Source: JBBIPA01 sp963820495 (lineage in GTDB: Bacteria > Chloroflexota > Dehalococcoidia > GIF9 > UBA5629). Taken from it: a stretch of DNA of 64,000 bases. Shown here piece after piece: positions 36,492 through 45,278 of the stretch (position 1 is the first letter of the stretch; each line of letters opens with the position of its first letter). The translations under genes and the position numbers were made by a program. A model generated the notes under the pieces. That model was not told the origin of the DNA. It saw only the letters and a list, made by a program, of their open reading frames with translations, and made no database searches. Location: assembly GCA_963820495.1 (NCBI GenBank), contig CAWGAF010000001.1:1302001-1366000 (forward strand), read 5' to 3'.

Positions 36492-36998
36492 TCACAGCTT
36501 GAAGTCGCCATGTTTGTTGATATACAAAATAAGCCCGCCTTCGGCCAGTATATCTAGCATCACCGGCGGGATTTTGCCAAAAGTAAGCTGAATACCTTTA
36601 GTGTGGTCAGTGATTATGCCCGCTGATAAGTTTACTCCTATTACATCCCCTTCGTCAATTTTATCTGTATCGCAAATCAGCACTGGCAGCCCCTGATTAA
36701 TAGCGTTTCTGAAGAAGATACGGGCAACGGACTTTGCCAGGATGGCGCTTACTCCAGCCATTTTAATCACTAACGGAGCATGTTCTCGGCTGGAGCCAAG
36801 CCCGAAATTCTTCCCGGCAACAATAAAATCACCCTGCTTCACCTTGGTAGCGAAGTTTTTGTCAGCATCTTCCATGACATGCTTAGCCAGCTCAGGTAAA
36901 TTGCTTCTCAGGGGAGCATATCTTCCTGGTATAATCAGGTCAGTGGAGATATTGTCCCCGAACTTAAATATGATACCTTTTAATTCGTTACCAGGCAT
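36492..36998 (-). CDS. leuD: Aconitase/3-isopropylmalate dehydratase small subunit family
   Basis: A 168-residue swivel-domain subunit with the GKNFGLGSSREHAP motif (~62) that contacts substrate. It overlaps the large-subunit stop by one base (TAATG), so translation is coupled. It belongs to the LeuD/HacB group. Placed next to an isocitrate-type dehydrogenase and TCA genes, it may serve as aconitase; the gene symbol is by family only. Confidence 0.85.
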   Translation of the reverse strand: MPGNELKGIIFKFGDNISTDLIIPGRYAPLRSNLPELAKHVMEDADKNFATKVKQGDFIVAGKNFGLGSSREHAPLVIKMAGVSAILAKSVARIFFRNAINQGLPVLICDTDKIDEGDVIGVNLSAGIITDHTKGIQLTFGKIPPVMLDILAEGGLILYINKHGDFKL

Positions 36999-38251
36999 TA
37001 CTTTATCTTTCTAGGATCGGTAATTTCACCAGTGATGGCTGAGGCTGCGGCCGTTGCTGGGCTGGCCAGATATATTAAGGCTTCAGGATTACCCATTCTG
37101 CCCTTGAAATTGCGGTTGGCTGTCGACAAACATATCTCGCCATCTCCAAGCACACCCTGATGAAGACCAAGACAGGCGGCACATCCCGGTGGTACTAGCA
37201 TCGCTCCAGCGTTGAGTAATGTCTGTATATAGCCAGCCTTTATGGCAGTGATTAGTATCTGCCTTGATGCTGGGGCTATGATTAACCTGACATTAGGATG
37301 ACAGGTCTTGTTCTTAAGAATAGCGGAGGCTATTGCTAAATCTTCTAGTCGACCGTTAGTGCAAGTGCCAATAAACACCTGATTGATTTTAATTTCAGCC
37401 AGAGTATGTGCTGGTGCAACATTGTCCACAGAGTGAGGCATAGCTACCATCGGCTCAATTTTGTCAGCATCGATTGTTAGTGTCTGCTCGTAATTAGCAT
37501 CAGCGTCAGGGGAAAGAGCTTTGTATTTATTGCCTCTTTCCTGACTTATTAAATATTTTCTGGTTACAGTGTCACTGGGGAAAAGGCCAACTTTGGCACC
37601 AACTTCCACAGCCATATTGGCTATAGTCAGGCGTTGTGACATGGTCATATTTGCCACTGCATCTCCCTGGAACTCAAGCGCTTTATAGGTGGCACCGTCA
37701 GCTCCCAGTTTGCCAGTCAGATAGAGAACTAGGTCTTTAGCCGTAACTTTGTTTTGAAACCTGCCGTTAACGGTAATTTTAAAGCTCTCGGGCACACGGA
37801 ACCAGGTTTTGCCCAGGGCAAAGGCAATGGCCACATCGCTGGAGCCCATCCCAGTGGCAAATGCTCCCAAAGCACCACCTGTCACCGTATGAGAATCAGC
37901 GCCGACGATAATGTTTCCTGGACTGGCAAATAGCTCCGCCACCAGTTGATGGCAGATTCCTTTGCCGCCCTCGAAAATAAAACAACCGGATTCCCCAGCG
38001 AATTTTCGCAGGAACTGCTGGTCATTAGCTAACTGGCTGTTGGGGCTGGGCACAGCGTGGTCAATGAAGATAACGGTTCTCTGTGGGTTAGCTAGATTTT
38101 TAAGTCCACTTTCCTGGAACTGTCTTATAGTCAGTGGTCCTGTGGTATCCTGAACAAAAGCCAGGTCTACCGGGGCGATTATGATGTCTCCGGCCTGGGC
38201 ATCGGCGCCTGACCTTTCGCTTAATAATTTTTCACTAAGGGTTTTGCCCAT
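36998..38251 (-). CDS. leuC: Aconitase/3-isopropylmalate dehydratase large subunit family
   Basis: A 417-residue catalytic subunit binding a [4Fe-4S] cluster through the cysteine of FIGTCTNGRLEDL (~300) and the CAACLG pair (~355). HTVTGGALGAFATGMGSSD is the conserved active-site region. It belongs to the LeuC/HacA group of about 420 residues, shorter than monomeric aconitase. It starts 6 nt after pycB. The genomic setting suggests citrate/isocitrate isomerisation, which sequence alone cannot prove. Confidence 0.87.
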   Translation of the reverse strand: MGKTLSEKLLSERSGADAQAGDIIIAPVDLAFVQDTTGPLTIRQFQESGLKNLANPQRTVIFIDHAVPSPNSQLANDQQFLRKFAGESGCFIFEGGKGICHQLVAELFASPGNIIVGADSHTVTGGALGAFATGMGSSDVAIAFALGKTWFRVPESFKITVNGRFQNKVTAKDLVLYLTGKLGADGATYKALEFQGDAVANMTMSQRLTIANMAVEVGAKVGLFPSDTVTRKYLISQERGNKYKALSPDADANYEQTLTIDADKIEPMVAMPHSVDNVAPAHTLAEIKINQVFIGTCTNGRLEDLAIASAILKNKTCHPNVRLIIAPASRQILITAIKAGYIQTLLNAGAMLVPPGCAACLGLHQGVLGDGEICLSTANRNFKGRMGNPEALIYLASPATAAASAITGEITDPRKIK

Positions 38252-38257
38252 TGAAAC

Positions 38258-40192
38258 CTAACCGATTGTTGCCAGAATATCACCAGCACTCACTTTGGCA
38301 CCAGAGCTGAATTTTATTGACTTGACCTTGCCTGCTACCGGCGATTCTATCATGTTTTCCATTTTCATAGCTTCTAAAATCGCAATGCCCGCCCCTGCCT
38401 TGACTTCGATTCCTTCTGTAACCAGATAGCTGATTAAAGTGCCTGGTATTGGCGCTATAATCGGAGTTTCTCCTGAGGCAACTTCCGCTTTCTGAGCAGG
38501 TGTAGTCTCAGTTTTTTCTGTGGATTGCTTCGGAACCTCTGGCACGGGTGTTACAGGTGCCGTAGCTGGAGATGGAGCAGAAACTGAAGGTGTAGTAACG
38601 ATATTAGTACCGCCCACTGGTTCCACTTCAACTTTGTAATACTCGTCGCCAACATAGACATTGAATGTCCTCAATGCTTGCTCTTTAGCTGGCGACTTCA
38701 TCTCTATCTTTTCCGCCAGCTTGCCAGCTTTAGCCTTAGCTATAAGCTCATCTTCTTGTTTAACATCTTCCAGTGTCTTTGGCTTGGTTTCTGCCGGTGG
38801 TTTTTCTAAACCATATTTCCACTTGAGGAACTGCATTCCAGTATTGGGATAGAGGGCATAAACGAGTACATCACCTATGTCTTTAGCGATACCTTTGGTT
38901 GCCTCCCTGGCTTTTTCTAACTCTGGCTCAATGACATCGGCAGGACGGCAGGTAATAGGCTGGTTACCCCGCTTGTAGCCCCTGAGAATAATTTTCTGCA
39001 CTTCAGGGTCAATCGGAGCCGGAGGCTTACCATACAAGCCATAGGCATAATCCTTTGTCTGATATGAGACAATTTTATACCTGCCGAAGAGTACATTCTG
39101 TACCGCCTGGACTCCGATTATTTGGCTGGTGGGAGTAACCAGTGGGGGATATCCCAGCTCTTTCCGAGTTCGGGGCAATTCAGCGTAAACCTCTTGTATG
39201 CGGTCAAGGGCGTTGGCTTCTCTTAGCTGAGCTACCATGTTGGTAAACATGCCACCGGGAATTTGGTGCCGCAGCACACCAGTATCGATTACTGACATTT
39301 TGGTAGTATCCAGAAAGTCTCGATACTTTGGGGCTATAGACTCAAAATATTCGCCCAGTTTGAGCAAATGCTCTAAGTTCAGGCTGGTATCTCTGGGTGT
39401 GCCTTGCAAAGCAACCACCATGGGTTCTACTGCTGGGTGAGATGTACGCAAGGCAAAAGGTGCGATACAGGTATCTATAAAATCAACACCAGCCTCAACA
39501 GCCTTCAACAGACTCATGCAAGCCATGCCGCTGGTGAAGTGGCTATGCAAATTAACCGGTATCCTTAGAGCCCGCTTTAAAGCTTTGACCAGCTCATAGG
39601 CATCGTCTGGAGCAATGAGGCCAGCCATATCTTTAATACACAGACTGTCAGCTCCCATGTCTTGGATAATCAGGGCTTTTTGGACATAATAATCAATATT
39701 GTATACTGGACCACCCAGCTTGGGTTCAGTTAACGAGTAGCTTAAAGCGCCCTGGATATGTTTGCCCTTCTCCTTGATTGCTTTAAAGGCGGACTGGAAG
39801 TTGCGCTCATCATTAACGGCATCGAAAACTCTAAAGACATCAATGCCGCAGTCAGCAGCGTGATGAACAAAAGCAGTCACCACATCATCTGGATAGTTGC
39901 GGTAACCGACCAGATTCTGTCCACGTAATAGCATCTGCAACTTGGTATCGGGCATCAAATTTTTAAGGACGCGAATTCTATCCCAGGGGTCTTCATTTAA
40001 AAAGCGGGTCATAACATCAAAAGTGGCACCTCCCCAGACTTCCATAGACCAGAAACCAGCTTTGTTCATCTCAGGAGCAATAGCTTCAAGGTCAGCGGTC
40101 CGTACACGGGTGGCAAATAAAGATTGATGTCCATCACGAAAAGTGAGATCAGTAATTTTCACAGGGTTTTTACTCTTTTTTATCGTTGCCAT
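38258..40192 (-). CDS. pycB: Pyruvate carboxylase subunit B / transcarboxylase 5S with biotin carrier domain
   Basis: A 644-residue protein. The N-terminal HMGL-like carboxyltransferase domain begins TDLTFRDGHQSLFATR (~14) and has the metal- and biotin-site region SLCIKDMAGL. A conserved PYC/OADA domain follows. A Pro/Ala/Thr-rich linker (~540-575) leads to a C-terminal biotinyl domain with the biotinylated lysine in EAMKMENM (~610). It moves a carboxyl group between biotin and pyruvate/oxaloacetate. No biotin carboxylase gene is adjacent; the partner seems to be the 40507 carboxyltransferase. Confidence 0.92.
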   Translation of the reverse strand: MATIKKSKNPVKITDLTFRDGHQSLFATRVRTADLEAIAPEMNKAGFWSMEVWGGATFDVMTRFLNEDPWDRIRVLKNLMPDTKLQMLLRGQNLVGYRNYPDDVVTAFVHHAADCGIDVFRVFDAVNDERNFQSAFKAIKEKGKHIQGALSYSLTEPKLGGPVYNIDYYVQKALIIQDMGADSLCIKDMAGLIAPDDAYELVKALKRALRIPVNLHSHFTSGMACMSLLKAVEAGVDFIDTCIAPFALRTSHPAVEPMVVALQGTPRDTSLNLEHLLKLGEYFESIAPKYRDFLDTTKMSVIDTGVLRHQIPGGMFTNMVAQLREANALDRIQEVYAELPRTRKELGYPPLVTPTSQIIGVQAVQNVLFGRYKIVSYQTKDYAYGLYGKPPAPIDPEVQKIILRGYKRGNQPITCRPADVIEPELEKAREATKGIAKDIGDVLVYALYPNTGMQFLKWKYGLEKPPAETKPKTLEDVKQEDELIAKAKAGKLAEKIEMKSPAKEQALRTFNVYVGDEYYKVEVEPVGGTNIVTTPSVSAPSPATAPVTPVPEVPKQSTEKTETTPAQKAEVASGETPIIAPIPGTLISYLVTEGIEVKAGAGIAILEAMKMENMIESPVAGKVKSIKFSSGAKVSAGDILATIG

Positions 40193-40236
40193 TGCTGCTA
40201 AACTCCATTTTTAAATTTCGTTCTAATTGAGGCACA

Positions 40237-40491
40237 CTACCTAGTGGATTTTCTAACCTTCCACCTGGCTCTTGCCGTTATTGATTCCTCCAGCCTAGAA
40301 TATCGCCATAAACCTTTTCCCAAATGAGGTCTAACTACAATACTAGCATTAGTTTGAGCCTTCATCGGTTCTCGTTGTCCCTTCAGCCACCATGAGCCAC
40401 TTCCGTTTTCTGTGGTAGCCCTACTTATCTCTTCCTGCTGAATATAGGCAGACACTGCTCCTATTATTGCGGCTAAAAGGCTTTTCTCCAT
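40237..40491 (-). CDS. Small accessory subunit of a biotin-dependent carboxyltransferase (putative)
   Basis: An 84-residue protein lying between the mmdA-like and pycB genes. It begins LLAAIIGAVSAYIQQEE and has a WWLKGQREPM segment, a pattern I associate with small epsilon/gamma-like subunits of acyl-CoA decarboxylase or transcarboxylase complexes. There is no long hydrophobic helix, so it is unlike a true OadG membrane anchor. The assignment rests mainly on position. Confidence 0.6.
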   Translation of the reverse strand: MEKSLLAAIIGAVSAYIQQEEISRATTENGSGSWWLKGQREPMKAQTNASIVVRPHLGKGLWRYSRLEESITARARWKVRKSTR

Positions 40492-40506
40492 GTTGTCCCT
40501 TATTCT

Positions 40507-42060
40507 TTACAGGGGGATATTGCCATGCTTCCTAGGCGGGTTAGTATCGGTCTTATTTCGAAGCATTTTCAACGCTTTAATCAGCTTAGGACGTGTGGTT
40601 CTGGGATCAATCACATCGTCAATGTAGCCTTTGCCAGCAGCTACGTAAGGGTTGGCAAATTTCTTCCTGTACTCGTCAATTAGTTTCCGTCTGGTCTCCG
40701 CTGGGTTCTCTGACTTATCGATAGTGTCCTTGAAGATAATGTTCACTGCCCCATCTGGGCCCATCACAGCGATTTCGGCTGTGGGCCAGGCAAAATTGAT
40801 ATCGCCACGCAGACTCTTGCTGCTCATAACTACATATGCCCCGCCGTATGCCTTGCGAGTAATCACGCTGATCTTGGGTACCGTGGCTTCGGCATAAGCG
40901 TAAAGAAACTTGGCACCATGTCTAATTATCCCTCTATATTCCTGGTCAGCACCTGGCATATATCCAGGTACATCGACAAATGTAATTACGGGAATATTAA
41001 AACAATCGCAAAAACGGACAAACCTGGCACCTTTGTCCGCGGCATCAACATCAATGGCGCCGGCGTTAAATGATGGTTGTTGGGCTACAATGCCAACGCT
41101 ATACCCACCCAGCCTGGCGAATCCGACTATAAGACTGCGGCCGAATCTGTCATGCACTTCCATAAAATCGTTATTATCCGCGATTTTGGTGATGACTTGC
41201 TTCATATCATAGACCTTATTGGGACTATCCGGGATAATGGAGAGAAGTTCCTCGTCCATACGGTTAGGATCATCCCCTGTATCTATGTACGGAGGTTTTT
41301 CCATGTTATTTTGAGGTAAAAAAGTCAATAGTCGTCGTATCATCTCAAGGCATTGCTGGTCATTATCGGCAACGAAGTGACAGTTGCCTGTCTTGGTGGC
41401 ATGGGTTATGGCACCGCCTAATTCCTCGAAACCGACTTCTTCGCCGGTTACTGCCTTGATTACGGCGGGACCAGTAATGTACATTTGCCCTGTGCCTTTC
41501 ACCATGAAGATAAAATCGGCTATAGCTGGCGAATAAACGGCACCGCCAGCACAGGGCCCCATAACTGCCGAGATTTGAGGAATAACTCCCGAAAAGAGGG
41601 TATTGCGAGTAAAAATATTTCCATAGCCAACCAGGCTGTCTACTCCCTCCTGGATACGGGCACCGCCAGAGTCCAGCAATCCAATTACTGGAGCGCCAAC
41701 CTTAGCCGCCATGTCCATAACCTTGCAAATCTTTTCCGAAGCTATTTTTGATAGCGACCCACCAAAGACAGTGAAGTCTTGAGAAAACACAAAAGCGTCT
41801 TGCCCGTTGATTTTTCCATAGCCAGTAACCACAGAATCGGCCGGGGGCTTCTGTTGATCCGACTCGAAGTCGGTACAATGATGAATGGCAAATGGGTCTA
41901 TTTCTTCAAAACTATCCTGGTCGAAAAGAATTACGACACGCTCCCTGGCAGTAAGTTTGCCCTTCTGATGCTGAATTTCAATACGTTTAGCTCCACCGCC
42001 AGCCAGAGTTTGCTGCCTCAATTTCTCTAATTCAGTTATTTTGTCTTCAGTGGTTTCCAT
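40507..42060 (-). CDS. mmdA: Acyl-CoA (methylmalonyl/propionyl-CoA) carboxyltransferase subunit
   Basis: A 517-residue crotonase-fold carboxyltransferase of the PccB/MmdA/12S transcarboxylase group. LLDSGGARIQEGVDSLVGYG and the second-half motif RGIIRHGAKFLYAYAEA, with GGAYVVMSSK, make up the acyl-CoA and biotin sites. It transfers the carboxyl group of methylmalonyl-CoA to biotin or the reverse. As first gene of the 13-gene minus-strand run, it presumably lies behind the operon promoter in the 42061-42297 gap, where I could not fix a consensus box. Confidence 0.92.
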   Translation of the reverse strand: METTEDKITELEKLRQQTLAGGGAKRIEIQHQKGKLTARERVVILFDQDSFEEIDPFAIHHCTDFESDQQKPPADSVVTGYGKINGQDAFVFSQDFTVFGGSLSKIASEKICKVMDMAAKVGAPVIGLLDSGGARIQEGVDSLVGYGNIFTRNTLFSGVIPQISAVMGPCAGGAVYSPAIADFIFMVKGTGQMYITGPAVIKAVTGEEVGFEELGGAITHATKTGNCHFVADNDQQCLEMIRRLLTFLPQNNMEKPPYIDTGDDPNRMDEELLSIIPDSPNKVYDMKQVITKIADNNDFMEVHDRFGRSLIVGFARLGGYSVGIVAQQPSFNAGAIDVDAADKGARFVRFCDCFNIPVITFVDVPGYMPGADQEYRGIIRHGAKFLYAYAEATVPKISVITRKAYGGAYVVMSSKSLRGDINFAWPTAEIAVMGPDGAVNIIFKDTIDKSENPAETRRKLIDEYRKKFANPYVAAGKGYIDDVIDPRTTRPKLIKALKMLRNKTDTNPPRKHGNIPL

Positions 42061-42297
42061 TTCATATTTCTTTTCAAATTAAGCTCGGCAAGTATCGTTG
42101 TCGACCATGAAACCGTCCGATATTTTAGCATAATCTCAAGCACATTGGCGAAGAAAATAAGAAAATAATAGTACTAAAAAAAGGATAGACCCCTGTAAAC
42201 TTTGTCATTTCTTGTCCGCACTCCTTAACAAGAGGTCAATTAGGTAAGGTAAGGATAAGGGGATGAGACGTTTGTGTCTATGGTAAAATAGTCATCA

Positions 42298-43197
42298 ATG
42301 TCTGACAGGTTAACCAGGGCTTTGTTATTAGAGTGGCGACGGGCACGGCGCAAGAATGCAACTGGTATTACTTACTGTGGCAAAACAGCTTTCCGCTGGG
42401 GAGAACGAACCTATGTTATGGGAATTGTCAATGTCTCTCCGGACTCTTTCTCTGGCGATGGCATTGGAAATGTTGATGAAGCTGTGGCGCAAGCACACCG
42501 TTTTGCTGCCGAGGGAGTGGATATCATAGATATCGGTGGAGAATCTACTCGTCCGGGCACGGCTCCTAAATCCACTGAGGAATCTATTAAGGAGGAATTG
42601 CGGCGGGTGATACCAGTGCTGGAAAGGCTTGCTGGCAAAATAAACATACCTTTGAGCATTGATACTTATAAATATGAGGTGGCTTGCCAAGCTCTGGATA
42701 GTGGGGCTCAGATGATTAATGATATCTGGGGACTAAAGCATGATCCCAGTCTGGCTAAACTGGCAGCAGAGAGAAATGTGCCCATGGTGCTGATGGCTAA
42801 TCATCGTGAGGAGCCTCAGCGCCATATCATGCCAGCGATTCTGGCTAACCTCAAATGGTCTGTAGATACGGCGCTGGATGCGGGCGTACCCTGGGACAAT
42901 ATAATAATTGACCCAGGTATAGGCTTTGGTAAAACTGTGACACAGAACCTTGAGATTATACGCAGACTGGACGAACTAAAAGTGCTGGGAATGCCTGTAC
43001 TTTTAGCTACCTCTCGGAAATCATTTATTGGTCTGACGTTGGACTTGCCTCCTGACCAGCGTTTGGAAGGTACGGCAGCTAGCATTGCTATCGGCATTGC
43101 CAGAGGTGCTGATATGGTGCGGGTGCATGACGTTCCAGAAATGCTGCGTGTCTGCCAGATTAGCGATGCTATTATTAGAGGCCCTGTGAGCCAGTGA
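42298..43197 (+). CDS. folP: Dihydropteroate synthase
   Basis: A 299-residue DHPS with a family-atypical ~35-residue N-terminal extension. Pterin-site motifs are VNVSPDSFSGDG, DIGGESTRPG, NDIWGL and ATSRKSFIG, all intact. It condenses p-aminobenzoate with the pterin pyrophosphate made by FolK, whose gene overlaps its end by ATGA-like spacing. The operon folP-folK-queD ends at 44076. Confidence 0.94.
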   Translation: MSDRLTRALLLEWRRARRKNATGITYCGKTAFRWGERTYVMGIVNVSPDSFSGDGIGNVDEAVAQAHRFAAEGVDIIDIGGESTRPGTAPKSTEESIKEELRRVIPVLERLAGKINIPLSIDTYKYEVACQALDSGAQMINDIWGLKHDPSLAKLAAERNVPMVLMANHREEPQRHIMPAILANLKWSVDTALDAGVPWDNIIIDPGIGFGKTVTQNLEIIRRLDELKVLGMPVLLATSRKSFIGLTLDLPPDQRLEGTAASIAIGIARGADMVRVHDVPEMLRVCQISDAIIRGPVSQ

Positions 43198-43730
43198 TGG
43201 TAACCGCTTATCTTGGTCTCGGCTCAAATTTGGGAGATAGGAGGCAAAACTTGTCACAAGCCCTGCAGTTGATTTCGCAACAAGCCAAGATAAAGCAGGT
43301 TTCCTCTATATACGAGACAGAGCCCGTCGGCTTCAAAGAGCAACCTTTTTTTCTTAATGCTGTCTGTCGTGTTTCGACCACATTGAGTCCCGAGCAGCTA
43401 CTTGACCTGGCCAAGAAAATTGAGTCTAACTTAGGCAGAATACCCAGTTTTCCTGATGCTCCTAGACTCATAGATATAGATATTCTCTTCTACGACGGCC
43501 GAGTTATCAAAAGTCAGGGTCTAACTATACCTCATCCCCGCTTGACCCAGCGGGCTTTTGTCCTTATTCCACTGGCTGAAATTGCTCCCGAAATGATTCA
43601 TCCTGAAAATAGGAAAACAGCGAAAGAGATGCTTGATGATTTGGAGGATACTGAAGACGTTCGCAAATGGGCTGAAGCCGAAGAAATTATGGATTTAAAA
43701 AGGAGGCACAATGTATCAGATATCTGTTGA
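43194..43730 (+). CDS. folK: HPPK: 2-amino-4-hydroxy-6-hydroxymethyldihydropteridine pyrophosphokinase
   Basis: A 178-residue FolK. GLGSNLGDRRQNL is the N-terminal signature, YETEPVGFKEQPFFLNAV and RLIDIDILFYDG contribute the substrate and Mg sites, and HPRLTQRAFVLIPLAEIAP closes the domain. About 25 residues at the C-terminus extend past the core. It overlaps folP by 4 nt and queD by 20 nt. Confidence 0.93.
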   Translation: MMVTAYLGLGSNLGDRRQNLSQALQLISQQAKIKQVSSIYETEPVGFKEQPFFLNAVCRVSTTLSPEQLLDLAKKIESNLGRIPSFPDAPRLIDIDILFYDGRVIKSQGLTIPHPRLTQRAFVLIPLAEIAPEMIHPENRKTAKEMLDDLEDTEDVRKWAEAEEIMDLKRRHNVSDIC

Positions 43731-44076
43731 GCAACACTTTGATGCTGCCCATTACCTCCGTGATTACCACGGCAAATGCGAGAAGCTCCACGGCCATCGT
43801 TTCAAAGTAGTAGCCCACCTGAAAGCAAATAAACTGAATGAAATCGGTTTAGCCTACGATTTTGTGGAACTCAAGCGGCACCTTGCCGATGTCATAGCCC
43901 AGTTTGACCATACTTGCATCAACGATACCCCACCATTCGATAAAATCAATGCATCTTCAGAAAATATCGCTGCCACTGTCTACCAGATGCTTAAACCGAA
44001 GCTTCCTGGAGAGGTAACACTATCAAGCATTGAAGTCTGGGAATCTCCTCAGACTTACGTCACCTATAGTCCTTAA
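43711..44076 (+). CDS. queD: 6-carboxytetrahydropterin synthase (QueD/PTPS family)
   Basis: A 121-residue PTPS fold enzyme. Zinc ligands are His in EQHFDAAHYL and the HGHRF motif; the catalytic cysteine is in YHGKCEKLHGHRF and FDHTCIND lies after it. The Cys-x3-His arrangement fits 6-carboxytetrahydropterin synthase of queuosine synthesis. Co-transcription with folate genes also leaves room for a folate-related role. It has an AAGGAGG site inside folK. Confidence 0.88.
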   Translation: MYQISVEQHFDAAHYLRDYHGKCEKLHGHRFKVVAHLKANKLNEIGLAYDFVELKRHLADVIAQFDHTCINDTPPFDKINASSENIAATVYQMLKPKLPGEVTLSSIEVWESPQTYVTYSP

Positions 44077-44086
44077 ACTGAATGGG

Positions 44087-44113
44087 TTCCGAATGAACAA
44101 AGCCCATTCGGAA
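44087..44113. repeat. Hairpin between convergent queD and Trm112-like genes
   Basis: TTCCGAATG (44087-44095) pairs with CATTCGGAA (44105-44113), a 9-bp stem with a 9-nt loop just after the queD stop. There is no T-run, so a terminator role is only possible. The adjacent 44130-44162 stretch, CATCGCGAGG...TGGCAATCCC, looks like half of the palindromic repeat family seen at 13511. Confidence 0.5.
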
Positions 44114-44172
44114 ATGCCTCTTCTCACTATCATCGCGAGGAACTAAGCTACTGGCAATCCCGACTGCCTCCC

Positions 44173-44349
44173 CTAAGCATCAGGCGGCAATAGATTAGGG
44201 ATACTATCCCTGATAGGGTAGCTGTGGTTACATTTGGGGCAGAATAGAGAACCGGTAATTACATCCCCATCCTTTTCTTCAACCACGTCTAGTTTAAGCG
44301 AACTCTTGCAAACGGGGCAGGCCAGTATATCCATAAGTTTCGGTTTCAT
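44173..44349 (-). CDS. Trm112-like zinc-ribbon small protein
   Basis: A 58-residue protein, starting at an ATG preceded by AAAGGAGC. It begins MKPKLMDILACPVCKSSL and contains a second pair in FCPKCNHSYPI, with the PNLLPPDA tail typical of Trm112/YcaR proteins. These act as small activators of methyltransferases or as zinc modules. Its methyltransferase partner, if any, is not adjacent. Confidence 0.85.
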   Translation of the reverse strand: MKPKLMDILACPVCKSSLKLDVVEEKDGDVITGSLFCPKCNHSYPIRDSIPNLLPPDA

Positions 44350-44360
44350 CTATTGCTCCT

Positions 44361-44945
44361 TTATTGTTTTGGTTGTTCAAAAAACAGATAAGCCCAGATA
44401 GACATTCTGGCATATTGGGTTACTTTTCTTTCCTTTAATACCTGGGTAGGAACCTGACGGTATTTAACTACGTCCCTGTATTTGGTAACAGTCCGATATT
44501 TGGTCACTTCCTCGGGGTAGCTTACCTTGATAACTGCCTTGGCATAACTATCCCAATAATAATTTTGCCAGGGGTAGAATGCTGTCCTATTATCGCTGAA
44601 CCAGATTACGTAGGGAGAATAAGAGTAGCCAGAGAAGTTAACAGAAACAGTAGAACCTGGCTTATCCACGTTAAAGGTATGTGACCAGTTATAGGAATTA
44701 ACATAGGAATCGTAAACAGTTTCTGTTCTGGTTTCAATTGCTATATACGGTTCGGTGTCAGTGTAGCTTTCGGGAACAGTATATGGCTCATCCCTCATCT
44801 CTGTGTCCCAGTAACTTTCCGTCACCTGGATCGGTACAGTTTTAATCGGCAGGGTAAATATGATAACTATGATGATAAAAGGAATAAGCCCCCACAGAAT
44901 CGGCTTCCAATTGTCCTTCAATTGTTTTCTGATATTATTTGCCAT
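44361..44945 (-). CDS. Membrane-anchored protein with Tyr/Arg-rich repeats
   Basis: About 194 residues from the ATG at 44945, which has an ideal AAGGAGG site (a longer start at 44990 is less likely). A basic N-terminus and one hydrophobic helix (~14-36) suggest a type II anchor. The exterior is rich in Tyr, Thr, Val and Trp. Two repeat patches stand out: PYTVPESYTDTEPY and, near the end, a series of K-Y-R-x-V units (TKYRTV, TKYRDV, VKYRQV). It ends in a short hydrophobic tail. I recognise no family. Confidence 0.78.
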   Translation of the reverse strand: MANNIRKQLKDNWKPILWGLIPFIIIVIIFTLPIKTVPIQVTESYWDTEMRDEPYTVPESYTDTEPYIAIETRTETVYDSYVNSYNWSHTFNVDKPGSTVSVNFSGYSYSPYVIWFSDNRTAFYPWQNYYWDSYAKAVIKVSYPEEVTKYRTVTKYRDVVKYRQVPTQVLKERKVTQYARMSIWAYLFFEQPKQ

Positions 44946-45214
44946 GTCTAACCTCCTTGTCAGATATCCTGCCAATAGAATAGACTCCAAATATTATAAC
45001 ATTAGGTGTGTTTGTTGGTGTAAATATATTATTTACAACGTAAATTTACTTATCTTGGTTTGGTCTTCGAACAATTCTGTAATCGCAAGTTCTCCCATTT
45101 GGTTACAAGGCATCTTCTAGTACTGTGAGCCTTTTTTATACAAGTGCGAGGGCAGCGTGATAATCTTTTTGGAAAAGAAAGCGGATAGGGGCGAAAGATT
45201 GGATAAAAACAATG

Positions 45215-45243
45215 TTGACACCGTTATGGCCAGAGTGTACTCT
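45215..45243 (+). promoter_or_regulatory. Promoter of the DUF4870-like gene
   Basis: TTGACA (45215-45220), 17 nt, TACTCT (45238-45243), about 35 nt before the TTG start at 45279. The 44991-45214 stretch otherwise shows only AT-rich sequence. Confidence 0.55.
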
Positions 45244-45278
45244 TATGTCTAGTCTAAACTGAAAAGGAGGAGGTTGCT

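Noticed and set aside
38258..40192. Oxaloacetate decarboxylase sodium pump
   Set aside because: The membrane-embedded beta subunit (OadB/MmdB) that such pumps need is not present nearby.
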